DNA from: Desertibacillus haloalkaliphilus
GTDB lineage: Bacteria > Bacillota > Bacilli > Bacillales > KJ1-10-99
Assembly (NCBI RefSeq): GCF_019039105.1
Contig: NZ_JAHPIV010000004.1
Coordinates: 124,001-188,000, forward strand
Reading direction: 5' to 3'
Length of the DNA: 64,000 bases
Shown here in pieces: positions 26,522-35,331 of this stretch. Each line of letters starts with the position of its first letter. Positions within the stretch are counted from its first letter, which is position 1. The translations under genes and the position numbers were made by a program. The notes beneath the pieces are model-generated. The model was not told the DNA's origin. It did not search any database and saw only the letters and a list, made by a program, of their open reading frames with translations.

Positions 26522-26728
26522 TTATTCCATATTACAGTGAAAGTAAGTCATTCTTAGTCCAGATTTTTCAATAATTGGAAGACCACCCATATCAAAACAA
26601 CTGTTAGCTGCTTCTGTCACTTCTAAATAACTAAAATAAGATTGGCTAGCTATTATGACCGCAATCGCAAGAAAAGCAATCGTTCCTATCATTACTAATC
26701 CCTGTACTGGTGTCATCTTTTTATCCAT
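26522..26728 (-). CDS. Small single-pass membrane protein, unknown
   Basis: About 68 residues from ATG 26728; an upstream TTG at 26755 would add nine. One transmembrane helix (GLVMIGTIAFLAIAVIIASQ), then an extracellular-looking tail with two cysteines (SCFDMGGLPIIEKSG and the final HCNME), which could pair. GGAAGG lies 12 bases upstream of the chosen ATG, a long spacing, so the start is uncertain. Not recognised. Confidence 0.55.
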   Translation of the reverse strand: MDKKMTPVQGLVMIGTIAFLAIAVIIASQSYFSYLEVTEAANSCFDMGGLPIIEKSGLRMTYFHCNME

Positions 26729-26926
26729 CCCATATAGATACCTTCCTAACTTCAAACAATGATTTTAAAGCCAAATGAACATAATCACCTGAAGAACTAC
26801 TCTCAAAATTAAGTAAGCTTTTAGTATACAGTCGTTATTAGCTTAACATTGATTTCTTTCTTTTGAAAAAAAAAACGTTCCTGCTTATAACAGTAACGCT
26901 CACGTTTGCAAGATAAGGATATAAAA

Positions 26927-27382
26927 TTATTTTGCAAATTTATAAAAACTAAATAAAAATACTGTTTGAACCACAAGAAAAATCAAAGCGCCAAAAATAG
27001 TTAGAAAAAGGAATTTGATCAGTGATACGTTAATAAAATTAACCCCAAAAAAGACAACAGCAACGATCACCCCACTAATAACTCCGAGCACCACGTAAGC
27101 TGTTACCATGATTAGAATTCCTCTCATCCCCTTCAGATTAAAGTTATGGAGAACTAGACGATCAATAACCAAAGAAAGGCTTACACCTAATATGATAAAG
27201 ATAAAAAAGACTGGTACAAAATTAAAAGCAAATAAACCACTAAAAGAATAATATCCAACATCAGAAACCCTATCAGCTACTGGTGTATACGCTGCCCAAG
27301 CTAGATAAAAAGTAAAAGCAACTGCCGAGACAATTGCTACCATTATTTTAATAAGGATAAGGTTGTAACCCTTGTGCAACAT
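26927..27382 (-). CDS. Hypothetical four-helix membrane protein
   Basis: 151 residues from ATG 27382, which has AGAGGTAG upstream; the open frame extends to 27445. Four hydrophobic helices are visible: LILIKIMVAIVSAVAFTFYL, FNFVPVFFIFIILGVSLSLV, ILIMVTAYVVLGVISGVIVA and FLFLTIFGALIFLVVQTVFL. No catalytic motif, no lipobox. It lies between two other small membrane protein genes but with about 180-200-base gaps, so is probably its own unit. Function unknown. Confidence 0.65.
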   Translation of the reverse strand: MLHKGYNLILIKIMVAIVSAVAFTFYLAWAAYTPVADRVSDVGYYSFSGLFAFNFVPVFFIFIILGVSLSLVIDRLVLHNFNLKGMRGILIMVTAYVVLGVISGVIVAVVFFGVNFINVSLIKFLFLTIFGALIFLVVQTVFLFSFYKFAK

Positions 27383-27564
27383 TTTTCTACCTCTTTTCTT
27401 CCCCTCAGTTTTCCCGTATACCATTATGGCAGGTATAACTGGCAAGAGTTAGAGGAAAAATAAAAAAACAACTGCCCAGCTGCGCTTCTTCATGTAAAAC
27501 AGTGGTTACTTTCTCGTTACCATTTAGGCATGTGCAATCTAATCTGGTTATCTTGTTTCTTCAT

Positions 27565-28263
27565 TTATGCATTTTCTTTTTGTCTACCCTTAATTGCGAT
27601 TTCTTCTGTTGCCTTCTCCGTTTTAAATACCCAGTTTAATAGAGTGTCTCGGTAGCGTGGGATCATCCACCCTAATATTTTGCCAATAAAATAGGCAGCA
27701 ATGATTGTACCAATGCCGATTGAACCTAATGATTGGATGAAAATTAAACATATTGCACCTGCCACACAAACATTGATTATATCCCCTGAGATTTTAGCTT
27801 TACTAAATACGATCTTAAATCTCTCACTAATTACCTTCGTTAACGCATCATAAGGCATGAGTGGAAGTTGAGCCGTTGTATAGCCCAATAAGCCGATTGA
27901 TACAACGAATAAACTAACAATTAAATAGACAAATTGAGCAAAGACGGTTTCAGGTGTAGGGAATAGTCGTATGATGAAAAGCGTTACATCCATGAAGAAG
28001 CCGAATAAGAACGCAATAATGAGTTGGCCTGCAAATTCATTAAGCACTACACGTTTGCTAAAAATGACTTGAAAAATAATATATAAAACATTTGAAAGTA
28101 CAGTTGTTACACCAATTGATAGGCCAGCCGTTAACGTAGTTGCATAAGCAAGTGAGGACACAGGAGAGACCCCTAATCCTGCTTGAATCGACAAACTCAC
28201 GCCTAGCGACAAAACAAATAAACCCAACACGTATAGGCTGGTTTGCCTCATAGTTCTACCCAT
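27565..28263 (-). CDS. YczE/YitT-like integral membrane protein
   Basis: 232 residues with five to six hydrophobic helices. It begins TMRQTSLYVLGLFVLSLGVS, followed by IQAGLGVSPVSSLAYATT, which is the signature of the YczE-type membrane family. LPLMPYDALTKVISERF and a C-terminal IGTIIAAYFIGKILGWMIP follow, then a charged tail. In B. subtilis, YczE sits with LysR/MarR-type regulators; its function is not established. It is divergent from a LysR gene, with a large palindrome between them, and is probably its target. Confidence 0.82.
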   Translation of the reverse strand: MGRTMRQTSLYVLGLFVLSLGVSLSIQAGLGVSPVSSLAYATTLTAGLSIGVTTVLSNVLYIIFQVIFSKRVVLNEFAGQLIIAFLFGFFMDVTLFIIRLFPTPETVFAQFVYLIVSLFVVSIGLLGYTTAQLPLMPYDALTKVISERFKIVFSKAKISGDIINVCVAGAICLIFIQSLGSIGIGTIIAAYFIGKILGWMIPRYRDTLLNWVFKTEKATEEIAIKGRQKENA

Positions 28264-28344
28264 GATTCATAAAACCCCTCACTTTCTATTAACACCATAA
28301 AAATAATTATTAAGGTTAAATATAACACCGATTTTAAGATATGA

Positions 28345-28382
28345 ATAATATATATATGGTAAACTAATCATATATATATTAT
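28345..28382. promoter_or_regulatory. 14-bp perfect inverted repeat between divergent YczE-like and LysR genes
   Basis: Arms ATAATATATATATG (28345-28358) and CATATATATATTAT (28369-28382) are exact complements with a 10-base spacer. It ends 19 bases before the LysR start codon, a usual place for LysR autoregulation and divergent activation. AT-repeat content inflates symmetry, but the G and C at the arm ends match too. Confidence 0.55.
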
Positions 28383-28401
28383 ATGATGAAAGGGGATATA
28401 C

Positions 28402-29277
28402 ATGGACATTCGACAATTAAACTACTTTAAAGAAATCGTAAGACAAGGTAGCATCTCAAAAGCAGCAGAAGTACTTCACATTGCACAACCACCACTTAGT
28501 CAAGTATTAAAAAAGCTTGAAACAGAACTTGGCACGACATTAATTCATCGTTATCGAAAGAAATGGGAACTTACAGAAACAGGAAAGTTATTGTATCAAT
28601 ATGCGGAAGACATGTTAATTCGAATGGAAGATGTAAAGCAGCAAATTCAGGACATTGAACAAAATACGGCAGGAACAGTATGTATTGGTGTGTCCTCTGC
28701 ATGTTCGAATATGCTCATTGACTATATCAGTATGTTTAGAGTGCAATTTCCAACGATTAAAATTAGTATCGTTACAGGGAATTCAGCAGAGATCTTAAAA
28801 AAACTGGAACAAAGAGAAATTGACATCGCCTTGGTTTTACGATTGGAACATAGTGGCCAGTATAAAATGAAAAAATTGAAACAACAGCCAACCGCTGTGA
28901 TTATCCCCAAAAGTTGGGCAACATCATTTTCATCTCAACATATAACCTTAGAACAAGTAGCCCAATTCCCTTTGGTTATGCTAGGAGCGATGGAAGGACA
29001 TTCTTTTTATAAAGACCTTCTTCATGCGTTTAATAAACATCATCTAAAGCCGAATATTATCATCGAGTGTAAGGATATCAATATGATCGTTGCGCTAGTA
29101 AGCAGAGGCTTAGGCTTATCTATTATTCCAAAAATGAATTATACATCACATTTTCTAGGACAAACAACGCTTTACGAACTGAAACAATTTGACTTTAGCG
29201 TAGAGCCTGTTTTTTTAAAACTAAAAGATACTCCTACCTCAAAGGCAGCTACCCAATTTTGGGAGTGCGTTGAGTGA
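28402..29277 (+). CDS. LysR-family transcriptional regulator
   Basis: 291 residues. N-terminal winged helix-turn-helix at about 2-60 (GSISKAAEVLHIAQPPLSQV, then LKKLETELGTTLIHRYRKKW), then the two-lobed effector domain (TVCIGVSSACSNMLIDYISM; GHSFYKDLLHAF; LVSRGLGLSIIPKMN). GAAAGGGG precedes ATG 28402. The gene is divergent from the YczE-like membrane gene and is likely its regulator. Ligand unknown; the fold resembles regulators of aromatic or aliphatic acid metabolism, which is not specific. Confidence 0.9.
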   Translation: MDIRQLNYFKEIVRQGSISKAAEVLHIAQPPLSQVLKKLETELGTTLIHRYRKKWELTETGKLLYQYAEDMLIRMEDVKQQIQDIEQNTAGTVCIGVSSACSNMLIDYISMFRVQFPTIKISIVTGNSAEILKKLEQREIDIALVLRLEHSGQYKMKKLKQQPTAVIIPKSWATSFSSQHITLEQVAQFPLVMLGAMEGHSFYKDLLHAFNKHHLKPNIIIECKDINMIVALVSRGLGLSIIPKMNYTSHFLGQTTLYELKQFDFSVEPVFLKLKDTPTSKAATQFWECVE

Positions 29278-29354
29278 ACCAAAAGATCGTAGTATTTCGT
29301 CAAGGATGTATTTCTTTGCAATAATAACTGTAGCCTGTAAAAAAGTTTCCTAAC

Positions 29355-29388
29355 CAAAAAAGGAATGCTCTATGACTCTAGCATTCCG
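29355..29388 (-). terminator. Terminator after the DUF4190 gene
   Basis: AGGAATGCT and AGCATTCC arms with a 10-base loop, T6 on the minus strand, 13 bases past the stop at 29401. It may also stop the convergent LysR transcript. Confidence 0.75.
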
Positions 29389-29400
29389 TACAATTAAAGC

Positions 29401-29670
29401 TCATCCAAAATAAGAGAATGTTGCAAAGTACATAATTAAAAGGGTAATGAGAAGTGCATGAATACAAATCCCGACGATACTAAATACCATTCCAGCAACC
29501 GATAAACCTTTCCCACCTTCATTTTTCATTTGTATTTCTTTAACACTTTTTCTTGCAACTATCAGACCAACAATCCCAATAATCAGACCAGCATAGGGAA
29601 TGACTAATGATAATATACCAAATGTTATGGATGTAACTGCTTTACTATTTGTTTGTATAGTGGACGTCAC
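29401..29670 (-). CDS. DUF4190 domain membrane protein
   Basis: 89 residues with two transmembrane helices separated by a short charged loop, the DUF4190 layout: SITFGILSLVIPYAGLIIGI, GLIVARKSVKEIQMKNEGGK, then GLSVAGMVFSIVGICIHALL. It starts at GTG 29670, seven bases after GGAGG. The family is common in Gram-positives and uncharacterised; here it lacks the proline-rich N-terminal extension many members have. It lies about 80 bases downstream of another small two-helix membrane protein on the same strand. Confidence 0.82.
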   Translation of the reverse strand: MTSTIQTNSKAVTSITFGILSLVIPYAGLIIGIVGLIVARKSVKEIQMKNEGGKGLSVAGMVFSIVGICIHALLITLLIMYFATFSYFG

Positions 29671-29750
29671 CTAACCGCCTCCAACCGTATAAGAAAATCC
29701 GGATCAACCAGTTGAGAAAATGAAAGCATCTGTGTATTTCATAAAGTTAA

Positions 29751-29960
29751 TTATTTTCTATGTTTTTCTTGACCAATCTTTCTGTTTCTCAAAAATCCAA
29801 AAATCACAAGCGTCATTAGGAATATAAATAATAGGGTGAATAAAATTGCATAACCAATTTCTTGATTGGTATAATTTCGATAAGCATATATTCCCATTGA
29901 AATAGCACTCACTATTAAAGATAGAATTATGAATGGGTGAATTTTCACTTTATTCAACAC
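29751..29960 (-). CDS. Small two-helix membrane protein, unknown
   Basis: About 69 residues with two hydrophobic helices (PFIILSLIVSAISMGIYAYR; YAILFTLLFIFLMTLVIFGF) and a basic C-terminus (RNRKIGQEKHRK), so both termini are probably cytosolic. The start may be GTG 29960, TTG 29957 or GTG 29948; GAGGGG lies just upstream of the first two. It probably shares transcription with the DUF4190 gene. Not recognised. Confidence 0.55.
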   Translation of the reverse strand: MLNKVKIHPFIILSLIVSAISMGIYAYRNYTNQEIGYAILFTLLFIFLMTLVIFGFLRNRKIGQEKHRK

Positions 29961-30072
29961 CCCTCACCCCATGTAGTAGTTTTGCATCCTTCAACCATAC
30001 CCCCCTCTAGAAAAATCGCTTCTATAAAAACAAAGATTAGATGGAAAATATTAGAAATGTTTAACATATCTT

Positions 30073-30942
30073 CTATCCCACATACCTATTTAAGATATGA
30101 TCAACTGAATGACCATATGACTCGCCAAACATATTTACATGTACGAGTAAATAATATAGTTGATAAAGAGGTTTTCTTGTTTCATATTCGTCAGCGAGAG
30201 GGTACACCGAAGTATACGCCTCATAAAATGTTGTAGAAAACCCACCAAATAATTCAGTAAAGGCGATTTCGAATTCATGATCGCCAAATAAGACAGATGG
30301 ATCGATCAAATAAGGTCTACCCTCTTCCCCAATAAGCCAATTTCCACCCCATAAATCGCCATGCAGGAGGCTAGGCTGAGGATGATCAGGTACCCATTTT
30401 TCAAGCTGTTCTAACAACAAGAGTAATAGGGTTTCACGTCGACCTGTAATCGTTTGTCTAGCTCGTCCTATCTCTAATTGCCCCCTCAGTCGAAAATCAC
30501 GGTAATAAGTCAGCCAGTTGTCTACTAATTGGTTGTCTTGTCTTAATTTCCCGATATATCCATCACGCGTATATCCATATCCAGGAACTTTACATAAATG
30601 CATGGCAGCAAGTTGTTCCCCTAATAAGGCTTCTGTGCTTGAACGCTTTGTTCCATCAACCCATTCTAGCCACAACATATGTATTCTGGACTGATCATCT
30701 ACAGTATTCATGAGTACGTTAGGGACAGAGATCGTATTCGTCTTAGCTATGCGTTCTAACCCTTCAGCTTCAAAATCAAAAAATGAAGCATCAACGTCCC
30801 TATTTAGTTTGACAAAATATTCATTTTCCTTACTTCGTACATAATAAGCCTCATTTATGTCTCCCCCAGCAACGGGACGAAGTTTTTGAAGCTTACCGTT
30901 CGGCTCTAATCGTAAAAGGAATTTTCCAATGATTTCCTTCAT
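30073..30942 (-). CDS. Fructosamine kinase-family protein
   Basis: 289-residue protein-kinase-like (APH fold) enzyme. Fructosamine-3-kinase homologues phosphorylate ketoamines on glycated amines and proteins, which leads to deglycation. Visible: RPVAGGDINEAYYVRSKENE (about 22-41), the invariant lysine in EYFVKLNRD, the catalytic loop LLHGDLWGGNW and the metal-binding LIDPSVLFGDHEFEIAF. The long frame starts at 31029, but AGGAGG directly precedes ATG 30942, which also matches the family N-terminus. No glycation-related neighbours are present. Confidence 0.9.
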   Translation of the reverse strand: MKEIIGKFLLRLEPNGKLQKLRPVAGGDINEAYYVRSKENEYFVKLNRDVDASFFDFEAEGLERIAKTNTISVPNVLMNTVDDQSRIHMLWLEWVDGTKRSSTEALLGEQLAAMHLCKVPGYGYTRDGYIGKLRQDNQLVDNWLTYYRDFRLRGQLEIGRARQTITGRRETLLLLLLEQLEKWVPDHPQPSLLHGDLWGGNWLIGEEGRPYLIDPSVLFGDHEFEIAFTELFGGFSTTFYEAYTSVYPLADEYETRKPLYQLYYLLVHVNMFGESYGHSVDHILNRYVG

Positions 30943-31092
30943 ATCATCATCCTCCTTCTGATTCCCAACTAGACAACCTCTTTCAAAAACTATATAAATC
31001 GTTCGCAAAGGTTTATTGCATTGGGACAATAGTAAAAGGACGAGAAAAAGCGAATTGCACTTTTACTCATCCTTATTAGCATGATTTTCTTA

Positions 31093-31383
31093 TTATTTTT
31101 TCCTGACGGTATAATGCGTCGCATAAGCCTCTTCAATTTTAGGATTACCTGATTTACTAAATCGAAGCCTTTTGTTTTGGCCTCCCCATGCGTTATAAGC
31201 GGTCCAAGAAGGTTTTAAGCCTAAGCTTAAACAATAGGACCTGAATTCTTTCATAAGAAAACTAAATTGTGCTAGGTTCCCTCTTATGACCCGTTCTAAA
31301 TAAAAAACGTTACCTTTTCGCCAGCTCTTGTAATTTTCTTCAGTTAGTTTATTTAAATAGATGAACACATCTATTGCACTCAA
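31093..31383 (-). CDS. Conserved hypothetical protein, 96 residues
   Basis: Soluble, basic protein with many aromatic residues. Characteristic stretches are LTEENYKSWRKGNVFYLERV (about 13-32), FLMKEFRSYCLSLGLKPSWT and LRFSKSGNPKIEEAYATHYT near the end. I recall similar short proteins in varied bacteria, with a conserved GLKPSWTAY and SKxG core, but no function. No ribosome-binding site stands out (AAAAGGATCT upstream). Stand-alone gene. Confidence 0.6.
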   Translation of the reverse strand: MSAIDVFIYLNKLTEENYKSWRKGNVFYLERVIRGNLAQFSFLMKEFRSYCLSLGLKPSWTAYNAWGGQNKRLRFSKSGNPKIEEAYATHYTVRKK

Positions 31384-31574
31384 AGATCCTTTTCACTACA
31401 GCTAACATTAACAGCTTTTTTTACTTTTGCTGAGAGTTCCCTTCTATTGACTTTGTTTCACAACCCCTATATTTATTCCTAATAGTAGTCTATTACAAGC
31501 TTAACATACCACACAATAGCTATTTGCTTCAGCACTGATCTCGTACGGCACCAAATGCAATGGTTGATTCATTA

Positions 31575-31694
31575 ACAAACCTCGTACAAATCCATTACAT
31601 TCACCATTTTTGTATAGACGGGGTCCAATCCCATCTCTATGGGTTGTATGGAGGTATAAAATATTACCAAGACGAACGGAAGTGTCAACATGTA
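31575..31694 (+). repeat. About 120-bp upstream element, copy B (copy A at 16446-16567)
   Basis: Aligns with the leader of the YjcZ-like gene over its whole length, including start-codon context GGAAGTGTCAACATGTA. Here the coding part downstream has diverged completely: from ATG 31690 the frame encodes only 26 residues (MYLYLTKCSKNEYLLIKHLG and six more) without a YjcZ tail. Confidence 0.8.
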
Positions 31695-31709
31695 CTTATA
31701 CTTAACAAA

Positions 31710-31808
31710 ATGTTCGAAAAACGAATATCTGCTTATAAAGCACTTGGGTATAACGAAGAGAAAGCATTGAGAAACATGTCAGATGATGAACAAATGAAAT
31801 TGTTTTAG
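31710..31808 (+). CDS. Small hypothetical peptide behind the duplicated leader (32 residues)
   Basis: From ATG 31710 the frame gives MFEKRISAYKALGYNEEKAL plus NMSDDEQMKLF, a charged helical-looking peptide ending at a terminator. The frame stays open upstream through the duplicated leader. There is no good ribosome-binding site at 31710 itself, so either the competing 26-residue frame from ATG 31690 is used or the locus is a decayed YjcZ-like gene fused to another gene's tail. Confidence 0.35.
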   Translation: MFEKRISAYKALGYNEEKALRNMSDDEQMKLF

Positions 31809-31811
31809 TAA

Positions 31812-31845
31812 AAATGAGCCCCATCATTAGGATGGCGGCTCATTT
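31812..31845. terminator. Bidirectional terminator
   Basis: AAATGAGCC/GGCTCATTT outer stem and CCATC/GATGG inner stem. It lies between the small plus-strand frame and the convergent rlmD stop codon. Confidence 0.7.
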
Positions 31846-31859
31846 CATTACAAACTGTC

Positions 31860-33242
31860 TTACTTTTTCAACTCCAACAACGCAACACTTTCTACGTGTA
31901 CCGTTTGTGGGAATAAATCTACAGGCTGTACGACTTTTAGTTCATACCCAAAAGCCTCTAGCTCTTTAATGTCTGTTGCAAATGTATCTGGGTTGCATGA
32001 TACGTAAACAATTCGACCTGGTTGAGCACGTCCAATTCTTCTCATTACTTTACCACCTGCTCCTGAACGAGGTGGATCTAGTAACAGTAATTCTGGGTGC
32101 CCAAAGCTTTCTAACATCTGATCAATGCCTTTTCTAGCATCCTTGGCTAAAAACGTAGTGTTGTCTAACCCGTTTTCTGAGGCATTACGCTTAGCCGATT
32201 CAATAGAGCTCTCAACAATCTCTATTCCAGCAAGCTTGTCTACTCTACTTGCAAAAGGTAGTGAGAACGTCCCAACACCACAGAATAGGTCAATCACCTT
32301 TTCAGTTTCCTTTGGCTCTGCCATTTCTAATGCTATATCCACTAACTTCTGGGCTTGTGTTGGATTCGTTTGGAAAAACGTATCGAACCAGAGGCGGAAG
32401 CGATAGCCTGCGATCTCATCATAGATAAAGTCTCTTCCTGACAATACGTGAGTTTCTTCTGACTGCGTACGATCAGCCCAGTCTGTATTCTCAAGCCATA
32501 ACAAGCTTTTCACTTGAGGAAACTTATCCTCAATTCGCTTGACTAGTTGATCAACTGCTTCTGCTAAATGTCCTTCTGGTGCTTCTGTTGCAAAAAGACC
32601 TAACATCATTTCTCCAGTGATAAATGACTGCCTTACCATAAGGTGACGCAGTAATCCTTCATGCTCGTCTTTGTCATAACCTTTTAACTCGTATTCTCTT
32701 ACCCATTCAGCTACTTCCATCGCAGCATCAACCATATCCTTGCCAGCAATTAAACACGTTTCAAGCGGAATAATTTTACGCCAGTTCCCTTGCTCATGCA
32801 GCCCTAATGAACCTTCAGGAGAAAAGGTAAACTCCATCTTATTTCGATAATGCCACGGCTCATCCATCCCAATCGTATCTAACACTAGATCTGAGTCAAA
32901 CCCTTGAGATTCGACTGCCTCTTTCACATGATTCGTTTTTGCTTTTAATTGCCCACTATATTGCCAGTGCTGCCATACACAACCTCCACATTTTTGGAAG
33001 TGAGGACAAGGTGCCTCGATTCGTTCGTCATGAGCTGTTACGATTTCATCTGGCATAACCTTCCATCGTCTTCGGCTAGGCTGAGCGACCGTTACACGAA
33101 CCTCTTCTCCTGGAAGAGTTTGCGGGATTGTTAATTTTAGCTTTTTTAGATTCCCTTTCTCATTTTCACGCCAAACGTTAGCTCGGCCTGATCCTCTATC
33201 ATCAAGTGTGCGAATTGTAGCAACCATTGTTTCTGCAGTCAC
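31860..33242 (-). CDS. rlmD: 23S rRNA (uracil-5-)-methyltransferase RlmD/RumA-type
   Basis: SAM-dependent RNA m5U methyltransferase of 460 residues. An N-terminal TRAM domain binds RNA (IRTLDDRGSGRANVWRENEK). The [4Fe-4S] cysteines are in CPHFQKCGGC, with a fourth at ETCLIAG. The methyltransferase part has FFQTNPTQAQKLVDIALEMA, the SAM motif VIDLFCGVGTFSLPFA, LLLDPPRSGAG and the nucleophile-containing VYVSCNPDTFATD. An upstream ATG exists at 33263, but AAGGAGG is spaced for GTG 33242. Bacillus has several paralogues, so the exact target uridine is uncertain. Single-gene unit. Confidence 0.9.
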   Translation of the reverse strand: MTAETMVATIRTLDDRGSGRANVWRENEKGNLKKLKLTIPQTLPGEEVRVTVAQPSRRRWKVMPDEIVTAHDERIEAPCPHFQKCGGCVWQHWQYSGQLKAKTNHVKEAVESQGFDSDLVLDTIGMDEPWHYRNKMEFTFSPEGSLGLHEQGNWRKIIPLETCLIAGKDMVDAAMEVAEWVREYELKGYDKDEHEGLLRHLMVRQSFITGEMMLGLFATEAPEGHLAEAVDQLVKRIEDKFPQVKSLLWLENTDWADRTQSEETHVLSGRDFIYDEIAGYRFRLWFDTFFQTNPTQAQKLVDIALEMAEPKETEKVIDLFCGVGTFSLPFASRVDKLAGIEIVESSIESAKRNASENGLDNTTFLAKDARKGIDQMLESFGHPELLLLDPPRSGAGGKVMRRIGRAQPGRIVYVSCNPDTFATDIKELEAFGYELKVVQPVDLFPQTVHVESVALLELKK

Positions 33243-33546
33243 TTTATTTTCCTCCTTCGACAACTCCTATTTATTAAAAGGATAACCAAAAATTCTTTAT
33301 CCAAAAAATATCATATTCTACCTAGTATAAAGGAGGAAAGCTCAATTTGGAATAAAATCATTTTTGTATTTATTTACAGTTATAAGTATAAGTGATAATA
33401 TACTTCCCTCTCCCTGAAAGAGCCAAGCTATGCGAAATTCCTCATTTTCATCAATCAGTAGTTCGTTTCCTTAAACTTTGACAAATAAACTTATCAACTC
33501 TAAACCGACGAAAATAATAAAGCTATGAAGTATGTAAATAAGACGA

Positions 33547-34242
33547 TCATTTATCTACTAATTCGCACGATTGAATATCTAAAGACCATAATCCAGAATT
33601 CATAACAACACTAGATTTAGTGATATCAATTTTTTTCTTAAAAATTGGTCCATCTAAAACAAAGGTATGATATTCCCCATATTCCCCCATAACGCAACAA
33701 TCTGTCTGATGGATCTCATCATAGAAGTTCCAATCAAGATATTTACCAGCCCAAGAACGGTCAAAAAACTTTGTGGAGGCACGACAAACAACAGAATTAA
33801 AACCTAGTGATACAAATTCATGCAATAGTTTAGAAGTTTGTTTTTTCGAAATCCATATAGGAAACAAAGGCTCAATTCCTGACTTTAATGCAATTTGTTC
33901 ATTCCACCTTCTATCTTCGTTTGAGTATAAACTTCCAAATACAATAGCTTCTACACCTGATTGCTTTTTTAATAGAGACAAAGACCTTTGTAGTGACGAC
34001 TCATAATCCTCTGCTGAATCGACTAAGACTAAAGGTAATCCCAATGCATCAGCCTGTAGTTTTAATACCTCTAATTGTATACCATGTGCGTGATTTCTAG
34101 CATCTTTTTCTGAAACCATTGATAATAAACAACTTACCTCGTGATTTTCTTTTAGTACGCGATATAATGCGAGACAGCTATCTTTCCCTCCACTCCAGCA
34201 GATAGCTACCTTTTTTCTTGTATTCTTTTTCAAAAAAACCAC
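33547..34242 (-). CDS. Dph6/MJ0570-like ATP-pyrophosphatase (diphthine-ammonia ligase family)
   Basis: 231-residue member of the N-type ATP-PPase fold. The P-loop ICWSGGKDSCLALYR is at about 13-27. Other family blocks are IVFGSLYSNEDRRWNEQIAL (about 101-120), GFNSVVCRASTKFFDRSWAG and a C-terminal GEYGEYHTFVLDGPIFKKKI. Archaeal and eukaryal members amidate diphthine on elongation factor 2. Bacteria lack diphthamide, so the substrate here must differ (a tRNA base, cofactor or peptide amide are possibilities). The start is GTG 34242 or TTG 34233; the latter is better spaced from GAAAGG. Confidence 0.8.
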   Translation of the reverse strand: MVFLKKNTRKKVAICWSGGKDSCLALYRVLKENHEVSCLLSMVSEKDARNHAHGIQLEVLKLQADALGLPLVLVDSAEDYESSLQRSLSLLKKQSGVEAIVFGSLYSNEDRRWNEQIALKSGIEPLFPIWISKKQTSKLLHEFVSLGFNSVVCRASTKFFDRSWAGKYLDWNFYDEIHQTDCCVMGEYGEYHTFVLDGPIFKKKIDITKSSVVMNSGLWSLDIQSCELVDK

Positions 34243-34365
34243 AACCTTTCCCTCAGACCTTTTATGTCAATAGTCGTTTCTTTATAATATATAAAAGATG
34301 TACCCCTAGGACTCAAATTGTAAAACAGCTACAATATCCTAGCTCGCGAAAACTAAAAATAAAAA

Positions 34366-34418
34366 CAGGTCTGCTCCACAAGTGGCTGTGACTTGACTTT
34401 TGAAGCAGACCCGCTTTT
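34366..34418 (-). terminator. Terminator after deoD
   Basis: On the minus strand GGGTCTGCTTC pairs with GGAGCAGACCT and is followed by GTTTTTATTTTTAG, about 30 bases beyond the deoD stop codon. Confidence 0.7.
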
Positions 34419-34446
34419 TCATTTTGCACATTCTATAGACATGACC

Positions 34447-35154
34447 CTAACCTTCAATAATCGTATCTAATGCAATGTTCATCATCTCTTTAAATGTCGT
34501 TTGTCTTTCTTCAGAAGAAGTAAGTTCTCCAGTAATGAGATGGTCACTAACTGTTAAAATCGATAGTGCTTGCGCATTATAACGAGCAGCTAGTGTATAA
34601 AGAGCTGCTGTTTCCATTTCAACAGCAAGCGAACCGTGTTTACGAAGTGTAGGAACAAAATTTTCATTTGAATCGTAAAATAAATCACTCGTAAACACGT
34701 TTCCAACGTGTACATTTTTACCTGTTTGTAACACGACATCATGAGCTTTTTTCAAAAGATCAAAATTTGCTGTCGGGGCAAAATCTAATCCATGAAACGT
34801 GTTCTTATTTGTACTCGAATCTGTAGATGCACTCATCGCAAGGATAACGTCTCTCACTTTCACATCATCCTGAAACGCTCCACACGTACCTACTCTAATC
34901 AGTTTTTTTACATCATACTCATTGATCAGTTCATGAGCGTAAATTGAAATCGAAGGAACCCCCATCCCTGTTCCTTGCACAGAGACTTTTTCACCTTTAT
35001 ACGTTCCAGTAAAGCCATACATCCCTCGTACATCATTATACTTAACTGGATTTTCTAGGAAGTTCTCCGCAATAAACTGGGCACGCAATGGGTCCCCAGG
35101 TAGTAAAATCTTATCCGCTATATCACCTTTATTTGCACCAATATGAATACTCAT
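34447..35154 (-). CDS. deoD: Purine nucleoside phosphorylase, DeoD type
   Basis: 235-residue hexameric-type phosphorylase splitting purine (deoxy)nucleosides to base and (deoxy)ribose 1-phosphate for salvage. It starts [20 protein letters not shown], a diagnostic DeoD N-terminus (phosphate-binding [11 protein letters not shown] follows). RVGTCGAF, the substrate motif [18 protein letters not shown] and [11 protein letters not shown] are intact. GGAGTG precedes the ATG. Stand-alone here, with its own terminator; no pupG or deoB adjoining. Confidence 0.95.
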   Translation of the reverse strand: MSIHIGANKGDIADKILLPGDPLRAQFIAENFLENPVKYNDVRGMYGFTGTYKGEKVSVQGTGMGVPSISIYAHELINEYDVKKLIRVGTCGAFQDDVKVRDVILAMSASTDSSTNKNTFHGLDFAPTANFDLLKKAHDVVLQTGKNVHVGNVFTSDLFYDSNENFVPTLRKHGSLAVEMETAALYTLAARYNAQALSILTVSDHLITGELTSSEERQTTFKEMMNIALDTIIEG

Positions 35155-35331
35155 TTCAACACTCCATTTACTAAATTATTATTCCTATAGGTAGTATATG
35201 GTTATTAGTATCCAAAAAACAAGAATTTATAAGCATTTCGAATTTAAATTTTAAATTGTAGTTAATAATTTAAGACCACTATCATATAGTGGCCCAAGGT
35301 TATTTTCATTATTATGAAATTTCCCGTTATT

